A stretch of DNA of 64,000 nucleotides from Macrophomina tecta (Eukaryota > Ascomycota > Dothideomycetes > Botryosphaeriales > Botryosphaeriaceae): the NCBI GenBank assembly GCA_024180945.1, contig JAKSGN010000038.1:992001-1056000 (forward strand). Direction: 5' to 3'. The notes beneath the pieces are model-generated. The model was not told the origin of the DNA. It searched no databases and was given only the letters and a program-made list of their open reading frames with translations. Shown piece after piece: positions 1-10,280 of the stretch. The position numbers and the translations under genes are program-made. How positions within the stretch are numbered: the first letter of the stretch is position 1; the number at the start of each line of letters is the position of its first letter.

Positions 1-1412
1 GCCCAATGGATCATGTTCCATAGGTACCGTGCACCTGAAGAGCACCGCGCCGAGCCAACACTCACACTAGTTCACAGGCGCCATGCCGACCGCACCGCCC
101 AGCTCTGGATGCAACGCTTGAAAGAGTCTGCCCCGAACAAGCGCCTGAGCTTGATTTACCTTGCGAACGGTGCGCGCCATACCCAGCCCCAACCACCGCT
201 TCACTGACTGACAATGCATAGAGGTGGTCCAGCAGTCCAAAGCTCGGAAGAAAGCCGAATTCGTCAATGCCTTCTCCCCAGTCAGTTTCGCCTCCAGCGG
301 CGCACGCGACCACAACTAATACCCCGCAGATCATCGCCGAGTGCACTGCCGTAGCATACAAGGGAGCCCCATACGACATCCAGCAAAAGTTACGGCGCGT
401 CATTGAGGTCTGGCGTCAGCGAGTCATCTTCGACCCGCCTGTCCAAGATCAGGTGGAGAGGAACCTAGATGGTATCCTGCCCCTCACATTGTCCTACCAT
501 GGCATTCGCTAACGTGCACACTCAGAGCTCGACAAAACGCGCGCCCCTGGCAAGAAGGCCACCCTTGGTGGTTCCCTGTTTTCGAGTGGCTCCGCAGTCC
601 CGCAAGAGCTGCAGCCTCTCGTCCCGCTCCAGAATACTCTTTCCAAAGCCGAGACGACCTCGAAGAATACCGTCACGCACGCCTACGACGAATACGACAA
701 ACTGATTGATCCTGCCAATCCTGTCCCTACCCCGCCCGTCCATGCTGCCCGCCTTTCGCAAGTACTCAAAAATCTGGCGAGCGCCGAAGGTGCTGTTGCC
801 GAGAGCATCAAAGCACGCCGAGAGTTGATCGCTGGGTTGGAGAAAATGCTGGAAGGCCACAAGACAACTCTCGCCAGGGACGAGGCCGCCCATCAAGAGC
901 TAGGAACGCGTCGCGCCGGCATCGAGAACAAGAAGCGGGAAGTGGAAGATGCCATCATGCGTGGACTGTCGACCGAGCCAACGCCGATCCCTGCCGCCAA
1001 CGACCCTCGTCGCCGCATTCCCACGTCTGCCGACAATCTCGAAGAGCCGCAGCGCCCTGATGTCGAAGGCTTGACGCCTCCGCCTATTGAATCCATCACC
1101 CCTGTCGGCACCCCGCCGCATTCGTACGCGCCAACCTCAACCACCGGTGCCGACACCTTTCCTCCGGAGCAGCCTCCTAGCCACAACGAGCCGCCCCCAA
1201 GCGCCGCAGCCCTCGAGGCCCTCGCCGCTAGCAATATCCTGCCCCAGAAGACTGCGCGCGATGACACCAACGGCCACAGCGACGGCTATCCCGGCTCCAA
1301 GAAAAGAAGGGTCGGAGCGGGTGTCGCCGAACAGGATTTTGCCGAGTTCGCCGATGGTGACGCATATGACGGCATCGACGCAGATGTCGCGGACATGCTG
1401 GGAAGAGACTGA
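1..1412 (+). CDS. RTT103: RTT103-like RNA polymerase II CTD-interacting (CID/RPR) protein, 5' end cut off
   Basis: Exons are 1-23 (partial), 78-169, 222-280, 330-471 and 526-1412; all four introns are GT-AG and keep the frame. The spliced start reads AQWIMFHRRHADRTAQLW, followed by LSLIYLANEVVQQSKARKK and KLRRVIEVWRQR. This is the helical CID/RPR fold that binds the phosphorylated C-terminal domain of RNA polymerase II. Family knowledge: Rtt103 binds Ser2/Thr4-phosphorylated CTD and couples 3'-end formation to Rat1-dependent termination in the nucleus. After the CID come a coiled-coil-like segment (about 730-960), a Pro-rich low-complexity region, a basic KKRR stretch (possible NLS) and an acidic C-terminus. 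The first 20-30 residues lie outside the window. The family assignment is strong; the orthology to yeast RTT103 is inferred. Confidence 0.88.
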
Positions 1413-3451
1413 AGGTGGGAGATGTTTGGGGGGAGGGAGGGGGTAGTGCGACCAACCCAGGCAGATTGTAGTATAGGGGGCGGTGGAGAATGGGAGCTCG
1501 GCAACGAATAGCCGATTTGTCTCGACAGAAAACGAAAAGGAAATTAAATCAAGAAATCCAGACTATTCGTTGCACATGATGATTATCATCTGGGGCCCCA
1601 CCTTTGTCTAGTCTCGGGGACGAGGCAGGCTAAAGAACCAATACATGCAGGTCTTCTTTCAGGCGTGCACCAGCAGGTTGACAGGGACTAGGGCAGAAGG
1701 AGAAGAGATGAGAGATGGAAGAGAAAAAAAAGACAAGGCGAGCGCCGAATCATCTCCGGCTGTATGTTTAAAGGCGTTTAGCGCGCTTAATTTTTTGTTC
1801 GTGTTGACGATCATCTTGCGTGGTGGGTGTAGTTTGTTTTTATTGATGAAGGGGATTTGCGATGGATCATCTCTCGTTCGCCTCACGCATCAGAGAAAAT
1901 AAAAAGGGGGGAAATTGATGCGCATGCATGGAATACGTATGCAGGGGGGACAGGCGGAAGAGCAAACAGGCGTATAAACTACCGTCTTTTTTAGACGAAG
2001 GGGGCCCGCTCGCGGTGATGGTGCGGGAGGAGGGTTATAAAATCGTTCCGTTTTTTTTTTTTTTTTCTTTTTGGTCATTCGCCGGGGGTTCTTGGCTTAT
2101 ATGTATGCTAGCGGTATTATAGATTTTTTCTTTGCTTTTTTTTTCTTTTAATTAGGTTACCTAGCTAGTAGATACGTGTTCTTTGGGTTTGTTCGTCATT
2201 TGCTGCGTGCGTATTTGTCTCCATCAGGGCGGCGGAGCGCTCCTCTGCCCCCCCCCCCCTCCCCTTCTTCGTGGCGATCCGGCGGTTGGTGTTGGGAGGT
2301 TCGGCGCCCTTCCAACATCCCAACACCCAACCGTCATCAAGAATAAAACAACAATAGGAACAACGACGACGACGCCGGGAACCCACCTCTCGGCCGCTCG
2401 CTGACAGTCGTCAGCACGGGGTGTACGCGCGTGCGCGCGCCGCGTGGGGGCCAGAAGCGGTAAAAAGCAAAGAAAAAAAAAAAAAATGACAGAAACCCAG
2501 CCGTTAGTGTCGAAGCCAACGAAGAAAGAATAGGCGACGGGCATATAGTAATAACACATACGGCATATAACAATGACCAAAAATTCCGACATTACTGGGG
2601 AAGGGTAGGGGCGCAAGTGACGACGCTATTTCCCCTCGCGCCGAGAACGAGCGGGCGGGGCAAGTCTTAATAACGGAGATTGCCGGGATTTGTATGTGAA
2701 GGAGAAGTGGGAGTGGAGGGTTTGGAAAGTCAGCGGTGTGGCGAGTACTGCGTGAGGGCGGATGGTGACAGCGTTGGATGTTGTGGAAGATGCTTCGCGT
2801 GGGTTTGTTGGGTGGTTTTTTTTCCCGGTGGCGGGTTGTATTCTATAATGTTTGGACCCGTCTTGCAGGTATGGTTGGCCTGCTTTCAATTTTAGGAGTC
2901 CTGGCCTTTAAACCTACCTTCGTTTAGTTGCTCTTTCACATGTATGCCATGCGAATCAAGCCGTGTGGAGGGGAGGCCGTCGTCTGGACAAGAGGGAACA
3001 TTGAGAACAAGAACAACCACGTCCGGCCGACTGCTTCCACTCCCACCATAACCGATGTGGCATTCCGCTTCACAAACGGTAAGCCACGCTCCAATTTTCA
3101 TGTTTGTTGCGACAAAGTGAAGAAGAGGGGAAAAAATTTTTGATTTCAGAGCTCAGAGCGACCGCCTGGGTCACTCGCCAAAACGCCGCTGTCAAGCTCT
3201 TCCTTCGAGTCGTGACCTGTCGAAGCCCTTGTCCATGGCATGTAGATACCCATCCCTTCCTTCATTTCCCCCATAAAATTTTCCGCAATCAAGGTAAACG
3301 CCTTCAACACCGTAGCACCGATCCTATGCAAACGAACTGCTGTACTCATCGCTATCGTTCCCCCAAGCGATGCCCGGTCCCTGATTCCACCCATACCGAA
3401 GAAGCCAGCCCATTTATTATCCCCCAATCGCGCTGCTCAATTCCTAACCCC
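1413..3451. other. Intergenic, no supported gene
   Basis: This stretch holds the 3' flank of the RTT103-like gene, then G-rich and T-rich low-complexity sequence, including a run of T at 2051-2066, a C run near 2250 and an A run near 2475. The short open frames here are of skewed composition and none resembles a known family. Confidence 0.6.
2051..2066 (+). repeat. Poly-T tract
   Basis: Run of T between genes. Comparable runs are at 6761-6777, 24585-24601, 30527-30547 and 50086-50102, with an A run at 37604-37623. All lie outside supported coding sequence. Confidence 0.8.
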
Positions 3452-4414
3452 TTAAAAAAACACCTCATGCATTTCCTCTACTCGTAGCGGGTTCATTTCT
3501 CCACCAAAAGTCGCACTGCAGAATCCGTACAACTCCACTAGCGTGGTCATGCGGTAGAAGCCGGGGATACCATCTTGCCAATAGTCCGTTCGGCGATACC
3601 GTGGAATGCACCGCACGACAAAGCGCGTCGGAAATTTCCATGGCCCTGAGCAGATATCGAGCACCTTCGTGATCAGTTCAGGCAGTCGTCCAGACGCAGA
3701 CGTAATTCCATTTTCTGAACAGATTACTCGAACAACTGCTTCCACTCCCCACGAGGAGGGACCGACGGTCGGGCCATCAATGCATATGCCCCATCAAGCC
3801 ACACTCCCCGTATGGGGCGCCGTACCAATCCATTTTGGCGAGATTAAAGTGTGGCTGAGTCGGACTGTTCGGCAGGAATGAGGCGAGGAATTATTACTCG
3901 ATCCGGAGGCGAAGATATTCAGGAGTCACCTCCGTCAATGATGAAGCGTCCATTTTCCCATGGCAGGCGCAACGTCGGTAAAACAGAAAGGCCCCAGAGC
4001 AAAACCGAACGAAACGAAAATTCGCTATACCTGCTTTGCAGGCCAAAAATCATCGAGCTTCGCTTGCGACAATTCCCACAACACCAACTCTTTCGCAGCT
4101 TCGGAGAAGTTCCGCTCAAAATTTTCAGGGGCTGAGGTGCTTTCTGGCAGGTTACCAATACTGTCGGCGAACGCTCTGCTCGATCGTGGTCGTCTGATGT
4201 CGGGGTCATAGCTGTGAATATCCATTTGGTCATAACAGAGGTATAGAGGGCGTGGGTGGACAGTTGGCGCTTCTGATTTTGGCAATATATGATCGATGGC
4301 GGTGCAGAATGAACCAATGGTCAGGTAGGCGCGCAGGAAGGGTGGCGCGTCGAAGTCGGTCGGTCCTGCCTGCTGAGAAGGCACGTTTCGTCGCCCCTGG
4401 AGGCGAAGTACCAA
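3452..4414 (-). pseudogene. Possible degenerate or multi-exon uncharacterised gene
   Basis: Minus-strand fragments look protein-like but do not join cleanly. 4414-4023 is open (390 nt) and ends at a good donor (CAG followed by GTATAG near 4022). A short piece near 3935-3900 reads VTPEYLRLRIE. A piece near 3860-3727 contains RGVWLDGAYALMARPSVPPR and EWKQLFE. 3745-3452 ends with ELYGFCSATFGGEMNPLRVE. Between the last pieces the frame must change without an intron that satisfies the phase. I read this as either a gene with introns I cannot resolve or a decayed gene. It lies tail-on to IPK1 and its first fragment overlaps the IPK1 end in another frame. I do not recognise the family. Confidence 0.3.
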
Positions 4415-5663
4415 TTGCCATCTAGCAGTCCCTTTTCAGTCGCAACCCACTGCTCTAACTTTCCGCCCTTTGCAACTTTCGGATCTAGATCGCCAAGCCG
4501 AGATTCGACCTGTCTAGTATCCCAGTGAACCTGCACATAGAGGGAGCAATCGCGAAGCGTCATGGCGAGGAGAAAGTCGTCCGAAGGTTCGCCCGGGTGG
4601 CTTAAGATGCCACGTGGATCCAACATCTTCTGCAAATTCCGCAACCCTTCGAGGACACGGTAACCTTCGCCTTTCGAACCGTCGGGCCTGACTTGGAAAT
4701 GGTTTTGTAGAAGGGCAATCAAGTCCTCACGAGATCTCGGCGCGGGCTTTCGGAGGGGAAAAGTGGAGCTTCTTCGGGATTTCTGCAGCCAAGGCGGTCT
4801 GCAACCCACGTAGTTCTCGTGGTTGTCCACGAGCTTCTCAATGGCATCCTTTACCAGTGACGGCTCGCCGGTAGCAATTGATAAGGGGCATTGGACACCA
4901 TGAGTCTTGGACTCGGCCATGCCCTCGCTGTTGCGCTTAGCGCGCAGCGCACAGGTGCGGCAGCGAGTTGCACCCTCGGGGGCATGGGGCGACTGCCATA
5001 GCCACTTTGGCTTGAACTCGAGCGTCAGGCTCTTGTCGGGGTCGTGGCTCTCCATGTCGCGCAGAATCAGGGCCTTGCTGGTGGTGTGCAGATACTTGCC
5101 GTGGCGGTTGACGTCGCGCTTGCCGGCTTTTTCCTGCAGGCGCAGCTCCTTGTTACACTCCTGGATGATGTCCTGGCCCAGCTCAATCAGGTCCTGCTGC
5201 ACGAGGTGGCGCGGAGGGATCCAGTCGGCAACGGTGTTGATGTAGAAGCTGTAGGTGGTTTCGTCGTCCTGGTAGAAGGGCATCTGCTTCTTGAGACGCA
5301 GCAGGGTGTCGCGGGCGCTGGTCAGGTTGTGCTGGTTCACGTCGCGGACGAAGTCGGCAGCGGCGGGCAGCTGGCCGGCACGGGCGTAGGGAGCGAGCAG
5401 CTCGCGGCGGCGGGCGCGCATCTCGCGGTTGTACAGGCGCTGCTTGCGCGGGTCGTCGCTGTAGCGCCAGTCGGGCTCGAGGGCGCCGTGCACGTCGTTG
5501 GCGCGGACGTCGGGCCTGGGGGCATCGAGGGCGGCGGGGTCGAGCGCAGCGATTCTGAAGATGACGTTCGCGTTGCCCTGGACGAGTCAGCGGTGTCTCG
5601 GGGAGCGAGTGCCTGTCTGCACCGTCGTCTTACTTCCGTGCGGAACCTGAGTTCGACATCCAT
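4321..5663 (-). CDS. IPK1: Inositol-pentakisphosphate 2-kinase
   Basis: Exons are 5663-5634 and 5577-4321, with one 56-bp intron (GTAAGA...TCCAG, branch-like GCTGAC); 428 residues. The join gives MDVELRFRTEGNANVIFRIA, the nucleotide-binding glycine loop. Further on, LEFKPKWLWQSP (about residues 196-207) followed by RCRTCALRA is the IPK1 EFKPK signature plus a Cys motif. A late WVATEKGLLDGNWY block resembles the family C-terminus. Family role: phosphorylates inositol pentakisphosphate at the 2-position to make IP6, which supports mRNA export and chromatin functions, mainly in the nucleus. The 10-codon first exon is easily missed; the intron cuts right after the Glu that starts the loop. The last 20-odd residues are unlike family ends I recall, so a further 3' intron cannot be excluded. 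Confidence 0.85.
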
Positions 5664-6155
5664 CGGGCTGTAGGAGGCTGGCAAAAATGAAGACATACAG
5701 GGCGGCTGCCGCGCGAGGTGGGCGCGGATCACCATGGTCTGCGTGGCCGGGGCGGAGCGGTGGGGTGGTGGGAGTGGTGCTGTGCTGCAGGCCTTGCAGA
5801 GTAGCTGCACATGGTGGTCGCCGGGAACAGTGGTGTGACGGATTTTGGGTTGGGGCGGCGCGGCGGGAAGGGCAGGCGCGATGGTAGCAAGGAATGTCGT
5901 TGAAGGGACTGCGGGCAGCGCGCAGAGAATTGGCACGACCGACACGACGTTGTTTGATCAGTGCGCGCAAGCCCTATTGCGGCGATCAGCTCTCTGACGC
6001 AAGGCCGCGACCAGGGTCGCTGCAGCCCCCGGCGCCCGCCTAATTATAACCTCGCTCACCTGCGCCTGCAAGTGGACACCACCAGCCCGCCGCCCGCACC
6101 ACCGCCGCCCGAGCTCCCGCACGTCACCGCGCCCTGCCTATATATCCCGCCCGCC
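5664..6155. promoter_or_regulatory. Shared divergent promoter of IPK1 and the ECM15-like gene
   Basis: These 492 bp separate two divergently transcribed start codons. The right half is pyrimidine-rich on the plus strand. A TATATA-like run at about 6139-6146 lies too near the ECM15 ATG to be a normal core promoter for it. No factor site is claimed. Confidence 0.5.
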
Positions 6156-6565
6156 ATGCCTTCTCCTGACCTCCACGCTCTGCCCACGCCGCCCCGGTAC
6201 ACGGCCGACTTCTGCCTCATCCCCATCGGCACCCCGACGGCCTCCGTGTCGCGCGAGGTCGCCGCCGTCCAGCGCCTGCTGCGCGCCTCGGGCCTGCACT
6301 TCCACATGCACTCGGCCGGCTCGACACTGGGTGAGTTCCACCGCCCGCACGCGCCCTGAGTGAGGCTGAGGCTCACTGCCTGCGTCCAGAGGGCTCGTGG
6401 GACGACGTCATGCGCGTCATTGGTCAGGCGCACGCCCTGCTACACAACAACGGCGTCGTGCGCATCCAGTCCGACATCCGCGTCGGCACAAGGACCGACA
6501 AGGCGCAGTCGTTCGAGGACAAGGTCGCCGCCGTCGAGAGGCTCCTGGCCGCCGACCAGGAGTGA
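6156..6565 (+). CDS. ECM15: UPF0045/MTH1187-family thiamine-binding-like protein (ECM15-like)
   Basis: Exons are 6156-6330 and 6390-6565, with a 59-bp intron (GTGAGT...TCCAG); 116 residues. The protein reads TADFCLIPIGTPTASVSREV, then a MHSAGSTLEGSWDDVMRVI stretch spanning the junction, then GVVRIQSDIRVGTRTDKAQS. These are the conserved blocks of the UPF0045/MTH1187/YqgV family, about 100 residues and ferredoxin-like in fold. Bacterial and archaeal members bind thiamine or act as small tetrameric binding proteins; the fungal role is not established. It lies divergent to IPK1. The first 12 residues before TADFC are a nonconserved extension, and the start is the only in-frame ATG near the 5' end. 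Confidence 0.9.
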
Positions 6566-6839
6566 GAGATTACCGGATTACGCGCAGCAGCCCGGGCTGC
6601 CGCTGCCTGCTGATCTGAATCAGGAGGCCAATTTCCCGTTTGGGCTGTGGGGATTCCAGCCACCGTCATAGGGAGGGCTGCCCGTCACGTGGCAGTGGCT
6701 AGGCAGATCGACAAATACGATTCGGAAATGCCGCTGTGCCAGCTCCTCTTTGCGCCGTGCTTTTTTTTTTTTTTTTTCCCTGTGGGGTGATTCCCGCATC
6801 TTCCCGTACTTCTCGTTTCCGCCGGTTTGGGACCGCCAG

Positions 6840-6990
6840 CCACCGCCCCGGCGCCTCTGCGAAGATGCTGCAGGCCGAGTTGGAGAAGTCATGCCGATGC
6901 AAGCGTCCAGGGAGATTGACGACGCTTACGTCCGGCCGAACGCTTCATCTCCCGGCGAGTGGAAGGTGGCCTCATGCAGGTACTTCTCAG
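6840..6990 (+). repeat. Diverged direct repeat, copy A (GC-rich version)
   Basis: The block around 6905-6950, containing GCTTACGTCCGG and GAACGCTTCA, aligns with copy B at 8008-8160, which has GCTCACGTCCGG and AAATGCTTCA. Hand alignment shows similarity also upstream (GAAGATGCTGCA against GAAGTGTTGCA) and downstream. Many differences are G to A or C to T in copy B. No coding capacity is recognised. Confidence 0.5.
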
Positions 6991-8007
6991 CTGGGAATCC
7001 GCCCCCGGCCGGAGCCTTCCTCGGCACAACCTTGCGTGCTGCTGAAGGCAGCCACTGAAAACACTCTTGCCCAGTCAGCGGGAGATTAAACGGAGTGAGC
7101 TGCAAAGGATGCCAATGTCAGCTTCGCCTAGTCTCTCTGCATCGCCCCTCGCTGCTGCTGTAATTGTGACTGGCAGGACGCAGCTCAGACGGCTTTCCAT
7201 TTGCTGAAACAAGCTTCCAGTTCAAGAAACGTCTCTCTTGGCTACGCCACTTAGACGAGCGTCCCCCTAATCGCGAATCGGCCGATTTACCCTTCCACCC
7301 TGGTCTGCTGCGTCAAGCAAAGAACCTCCATAGCCCCTCCGAGGATGTGGCTTGGTGCTGGTGCATGAAGTCGCCGTGCCCAACGAAGAAAGGAGCAGCC
7401 CTCCGTGGATGACGCATGCAACTCGTCGACGCGATGCTGCACACGTAAGTAGAATTTCCTGAGTTTCACAGCATAGAACAGCGCCTGGGGCCTGCAACCC
7501 CGACCCTTTTCTGCAAAAGCAGTGGCTTCGAGGCGCCCTGCGAGCAGTCACACTGTCGAGTTCACCCACCTGCTTGGAAGGGTCCCCCATGTGACGACCC
7601 GCTCCAGAAACGGACCTCCATGTGGCATTCGGCATGCGTTCCGTTCCACGAGGCTTCTAGAACCGCCCTATCCCTGCCGCAGGGGCACCCGGTGATCCGG
7701 AACGCTGTTTCAAAGCGTGCGGCTTCTATCCGAAACATTGTCCCACTTTAAATCCACCAGCTCCCTTACCTCACTGTGTCTTTGTCATGCTCACTGTCCG
7801 AGTTTGATCTCTTTTGGCTGGACCGTTCGATCGTTTCTGCGCCCGCGGGTTTGTCCAGCGGGGGCCACGGGCACTGCGAATCTTCTCCAGGCGATCAGAA
7901 GACGAGGCCGGAAGTCGCTCCGGGGTGCGTCGTTGAAGCGAAGAATTTCTGCACTCTTACGTGGAGCCACTCAACGGTGGCTTTCACTGGTCGTGATTGG
8001 CTCCTAC

Positions 8008-8160
8008 AGATCGACACCAGCCCCGTTCCAGAAGTGTTGCAACAGCGTGCGGATACATACTTGGAGAGGAGAAGCATTCGTCCAGATCTAAATGCCCAGA
8101 GAAGCTGGCAACGCTCACGTCCGGATAAATGCTTCAGTTCTTCAGGATAAAGATGAATTA
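8008..8160 (+). repeat. Diverged direct repeat, copy B (AT-shifted version)
   Basis: This is the partner of copy A at 6840-6990, in the same orientation about 1.2 kb away. Relative to copy A it carries mainly transitions, the pattern expected if it had passed through repeat-induced point mutation. The copies are too short and diverged to name an element. Confidence 0.5.
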
Positions 8161-9234
8161 CATGCTTCTGACACCAACTTGGTAAACAAGTATGTAGTGA
8201 CGCCTTTCTCTAATGCTGAATAGTGATATTAGGATTATCTGGATCGTGCTGAAGCGCGAAAATGCCGCCTCCCGGGGCCAAACCCTTTCAATTCGGACAT
8301 GCTGCCTTAATATTTATGTGCGGATTTTCATTATTTAACATTTCCCATATTAGGTTTAGACACATTCAAGAGATGGAGTTCCAGATTCTGTTCGGGCGCA
8401 GCACAGACAATGAGTCTGGTGTGAATACAGTATTTTTTTTTGCTGACTAATTCCTTATGTGTGAAGTTTCTCGTGTTTTAATAGAAAAAGATGAAGTATG
8501 TCCTTTTGATTCCTATGGAAATGCCCTTCACGTGTTCGTGATGTATCTTCAAACACGGGTTGGCCGCATTGCACTGATCAACACTACTCTTGTAACTGAC
8601 AACACAACGAAAAAGAATTCTGAGGACGTTGTTGATCAAACAGCACCCTATGCGCTACTCTCATCAGGTCGGTCATTTGACACATCTAATCTACAGAGTG
8701 TAAACGAAGCATAAAGCGGATGTGAAAACTGGAGTTAAACGCTGATATAGGAGGTATACACGCTGCATGGACAGTGAATGCGGCAAACGTCGCATTCTCC
8801 CTAGACTTTGCCATTCCACATTTTTTTACCTTCCAGAAAATTGGTTTTCAGATAGGTGACACGGCCGGCTGGATATGGCTATAGTCATACGTTGCCCGCC
8901 CTTCCGTCGTCGTTCACCTGGCGTGCTTTTCACCTTAGCCCAAAGCATCTCAACCATGTTCCCAAGCAGCCGATGACCAAAGAAAATCCCCTGGCTCCTC
9001 GAAACAACTCGTCAAATCTACACATCTGCGCAAGTTCAAACGCCACGCTGTGGAAGCTTCTGCGGGGGGGCGGGCTCACTCCAAACTCTACCAACACCTC
9101 ACAGCCACGACCATCGCTGATTCACTTTAACGTCGCTCACCCAGACACTCGCCATATCCAACCACACCAGCTCCAAAAAAAAAGACCCACTCCGCTGAGA
9201 TACAGACCTCTCCAAAGCTCCACGCCACAGCACC

Positions 9235-9960
9235 ATGCCATCCAGCACGAAATCCAACGACTCATCCAGCACGAACCAAAGCTTGTTTTCTGCACCAGAG
9301 GAGCTACCTCGCATACCATGCGCCCGTTCCCGCCGCGCCCGCTGGCTCGCCGCGCCTGCCGCCACATTCCGAAAGAAGAAAACGAAGCAGCAGCAGCAAT
9401 CCGCCGCCGCTCCGCCCGCCACGAAACCGACCCGCCTCCCCATCAAGACGCCAACCACGCCCACCCCCCGTTGGCTTACCTCCCGCCCCGCTCCCACGCC
9501 GCCCAGTCTCCCACGCCCGCCCCCTGCGCGCCCGCTGCTCCCCGTCCTGACCATTCCGCGCGCGGAGCTGCCCGCGAGGACCCCGCCAGCGCGGCGCTGT
9601 CAGCGCTTCTGCATGCGAGATCCCGGCCAGGGAGGAAAAGAGGGAGAAGAAGAAGAGGAGGCTGCAGCTACGGCGGACGATAGCGACGTGTCGTCGGCGA
9701 AGACTACGGCGACGAGGCGGGCGCGGCGGGCGCGGCGGGAGCAGAGGGATTGGGTGAGAGTGGGAGAGGAGGAGACGGGTGTGGGGGCGCGGGTTGGGGA
9801 GGAGGAAGAGCAGGAGCGAGAAGGGAAGGGGAAGGAGGAGGGGTTGGAGGAGGAGGAGTGGGAGGAGGTAACGAGGGAGGAGGCGACGCGATGGGAGGGG
9901 TTAAGCGTGCTGGTTTTTGCGGGGGATGTGGTGAGGGCATTGGGGCAGGTGCATTTTTAG
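9235..9960 (+). CDS. Low-complexity hypothetical protein
   Basis: An intronless ATG-started frame of 241 codons. The N-terminus is Ser/Arg/Lys-rich with a short QQQQ run, the middle is Pro/Thr-rich, and the C-terminal third is strongly Glu-rich ending in a hydrophobic tail (LSVLVFAGDVVRALGQVHF). No domain is recognised. Strand-biased composition (C-rich then G-rich on the plus strand) could by itself keep such a frame open, and a 230-codon frame is also open on the opposite strand (10396-9704). Treat it as a possible lineage-specific gene only. Confidence 0.35.
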   Translation: MPSSTKSNDSSSTNQSLFSAPEELPRIPCARSRRARWLAAPAATFRKKKTKQQQQSAAAPPATKPTRLPIKTPTTPTPRWLTSRPAPTPPSLPRPPPARPLLPVLTIPRAELPARTPPARRCQRFCMRDPGQGGKEGEEEEEAAATADDSDVSSAKTTATRRARRARREQRDWVRVGEEETGVGARVGEEEEQEREGKGKEEGLEEEEWEEVTREEATRWEGLSVLVFAGDVVRALGQVHF

Positions 9961-10280
9961 AGGCATGGGAAGGAAGGAGTGTGGGGACGGATGCGGGGGG
10001 TTGGTGGAGGGGAGGACGTTGAGAAAGTGATGGCGAAGTAGACGCTCGGAGGTTGAATGTCTTTGCGTGGCGGTGGATACTGCCGCTCGGGATGAGAGAG
10101 TGCAAAGCGAAGATGGTTGGGATAATGGTATGGGTCCCTTTCACGGGCAAGAGTAAAGAAACTGCTGGAAAATGTGATGGTGTACAAAGCTCACATTTAT
10201 GTCTTGGAAAAAATACAGCGAGCTCGCGCTCGATTATGTCTACGTGAACGGGGGTATTCAGCATCGTTCCCCTTTCTTGG
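9961..10280. other. Intergenic between the hypothetical ORF and the PPR gene
   Basis: Convergent spacer of about 320 bp. I see no gene or repeat in it. Confidence 0.5.

Larger units (their letters stand above)
6566..9234. other. Intergenic, 2.7 kb, no supported gene
   Basis: The stretch contains a run of T at 6761-6777, a pair of diverged direct repeats (about 6840-6990 and 8008-8160, listed separately), and an AT-richer segment from about 8150 to 8860. Open frames such as 8457-8714 do not match anything I know and lack supporting features. Confidence 0.55.

Noticed and set aside
5044..5673. Plus-strand frame of 209 codons over IPK1
   Set aside because: Antisense of the IPK1 exon; hydrophobic Val/Ala/Leu-rich sequence arises from the reverse of a GC-rich coding frame.
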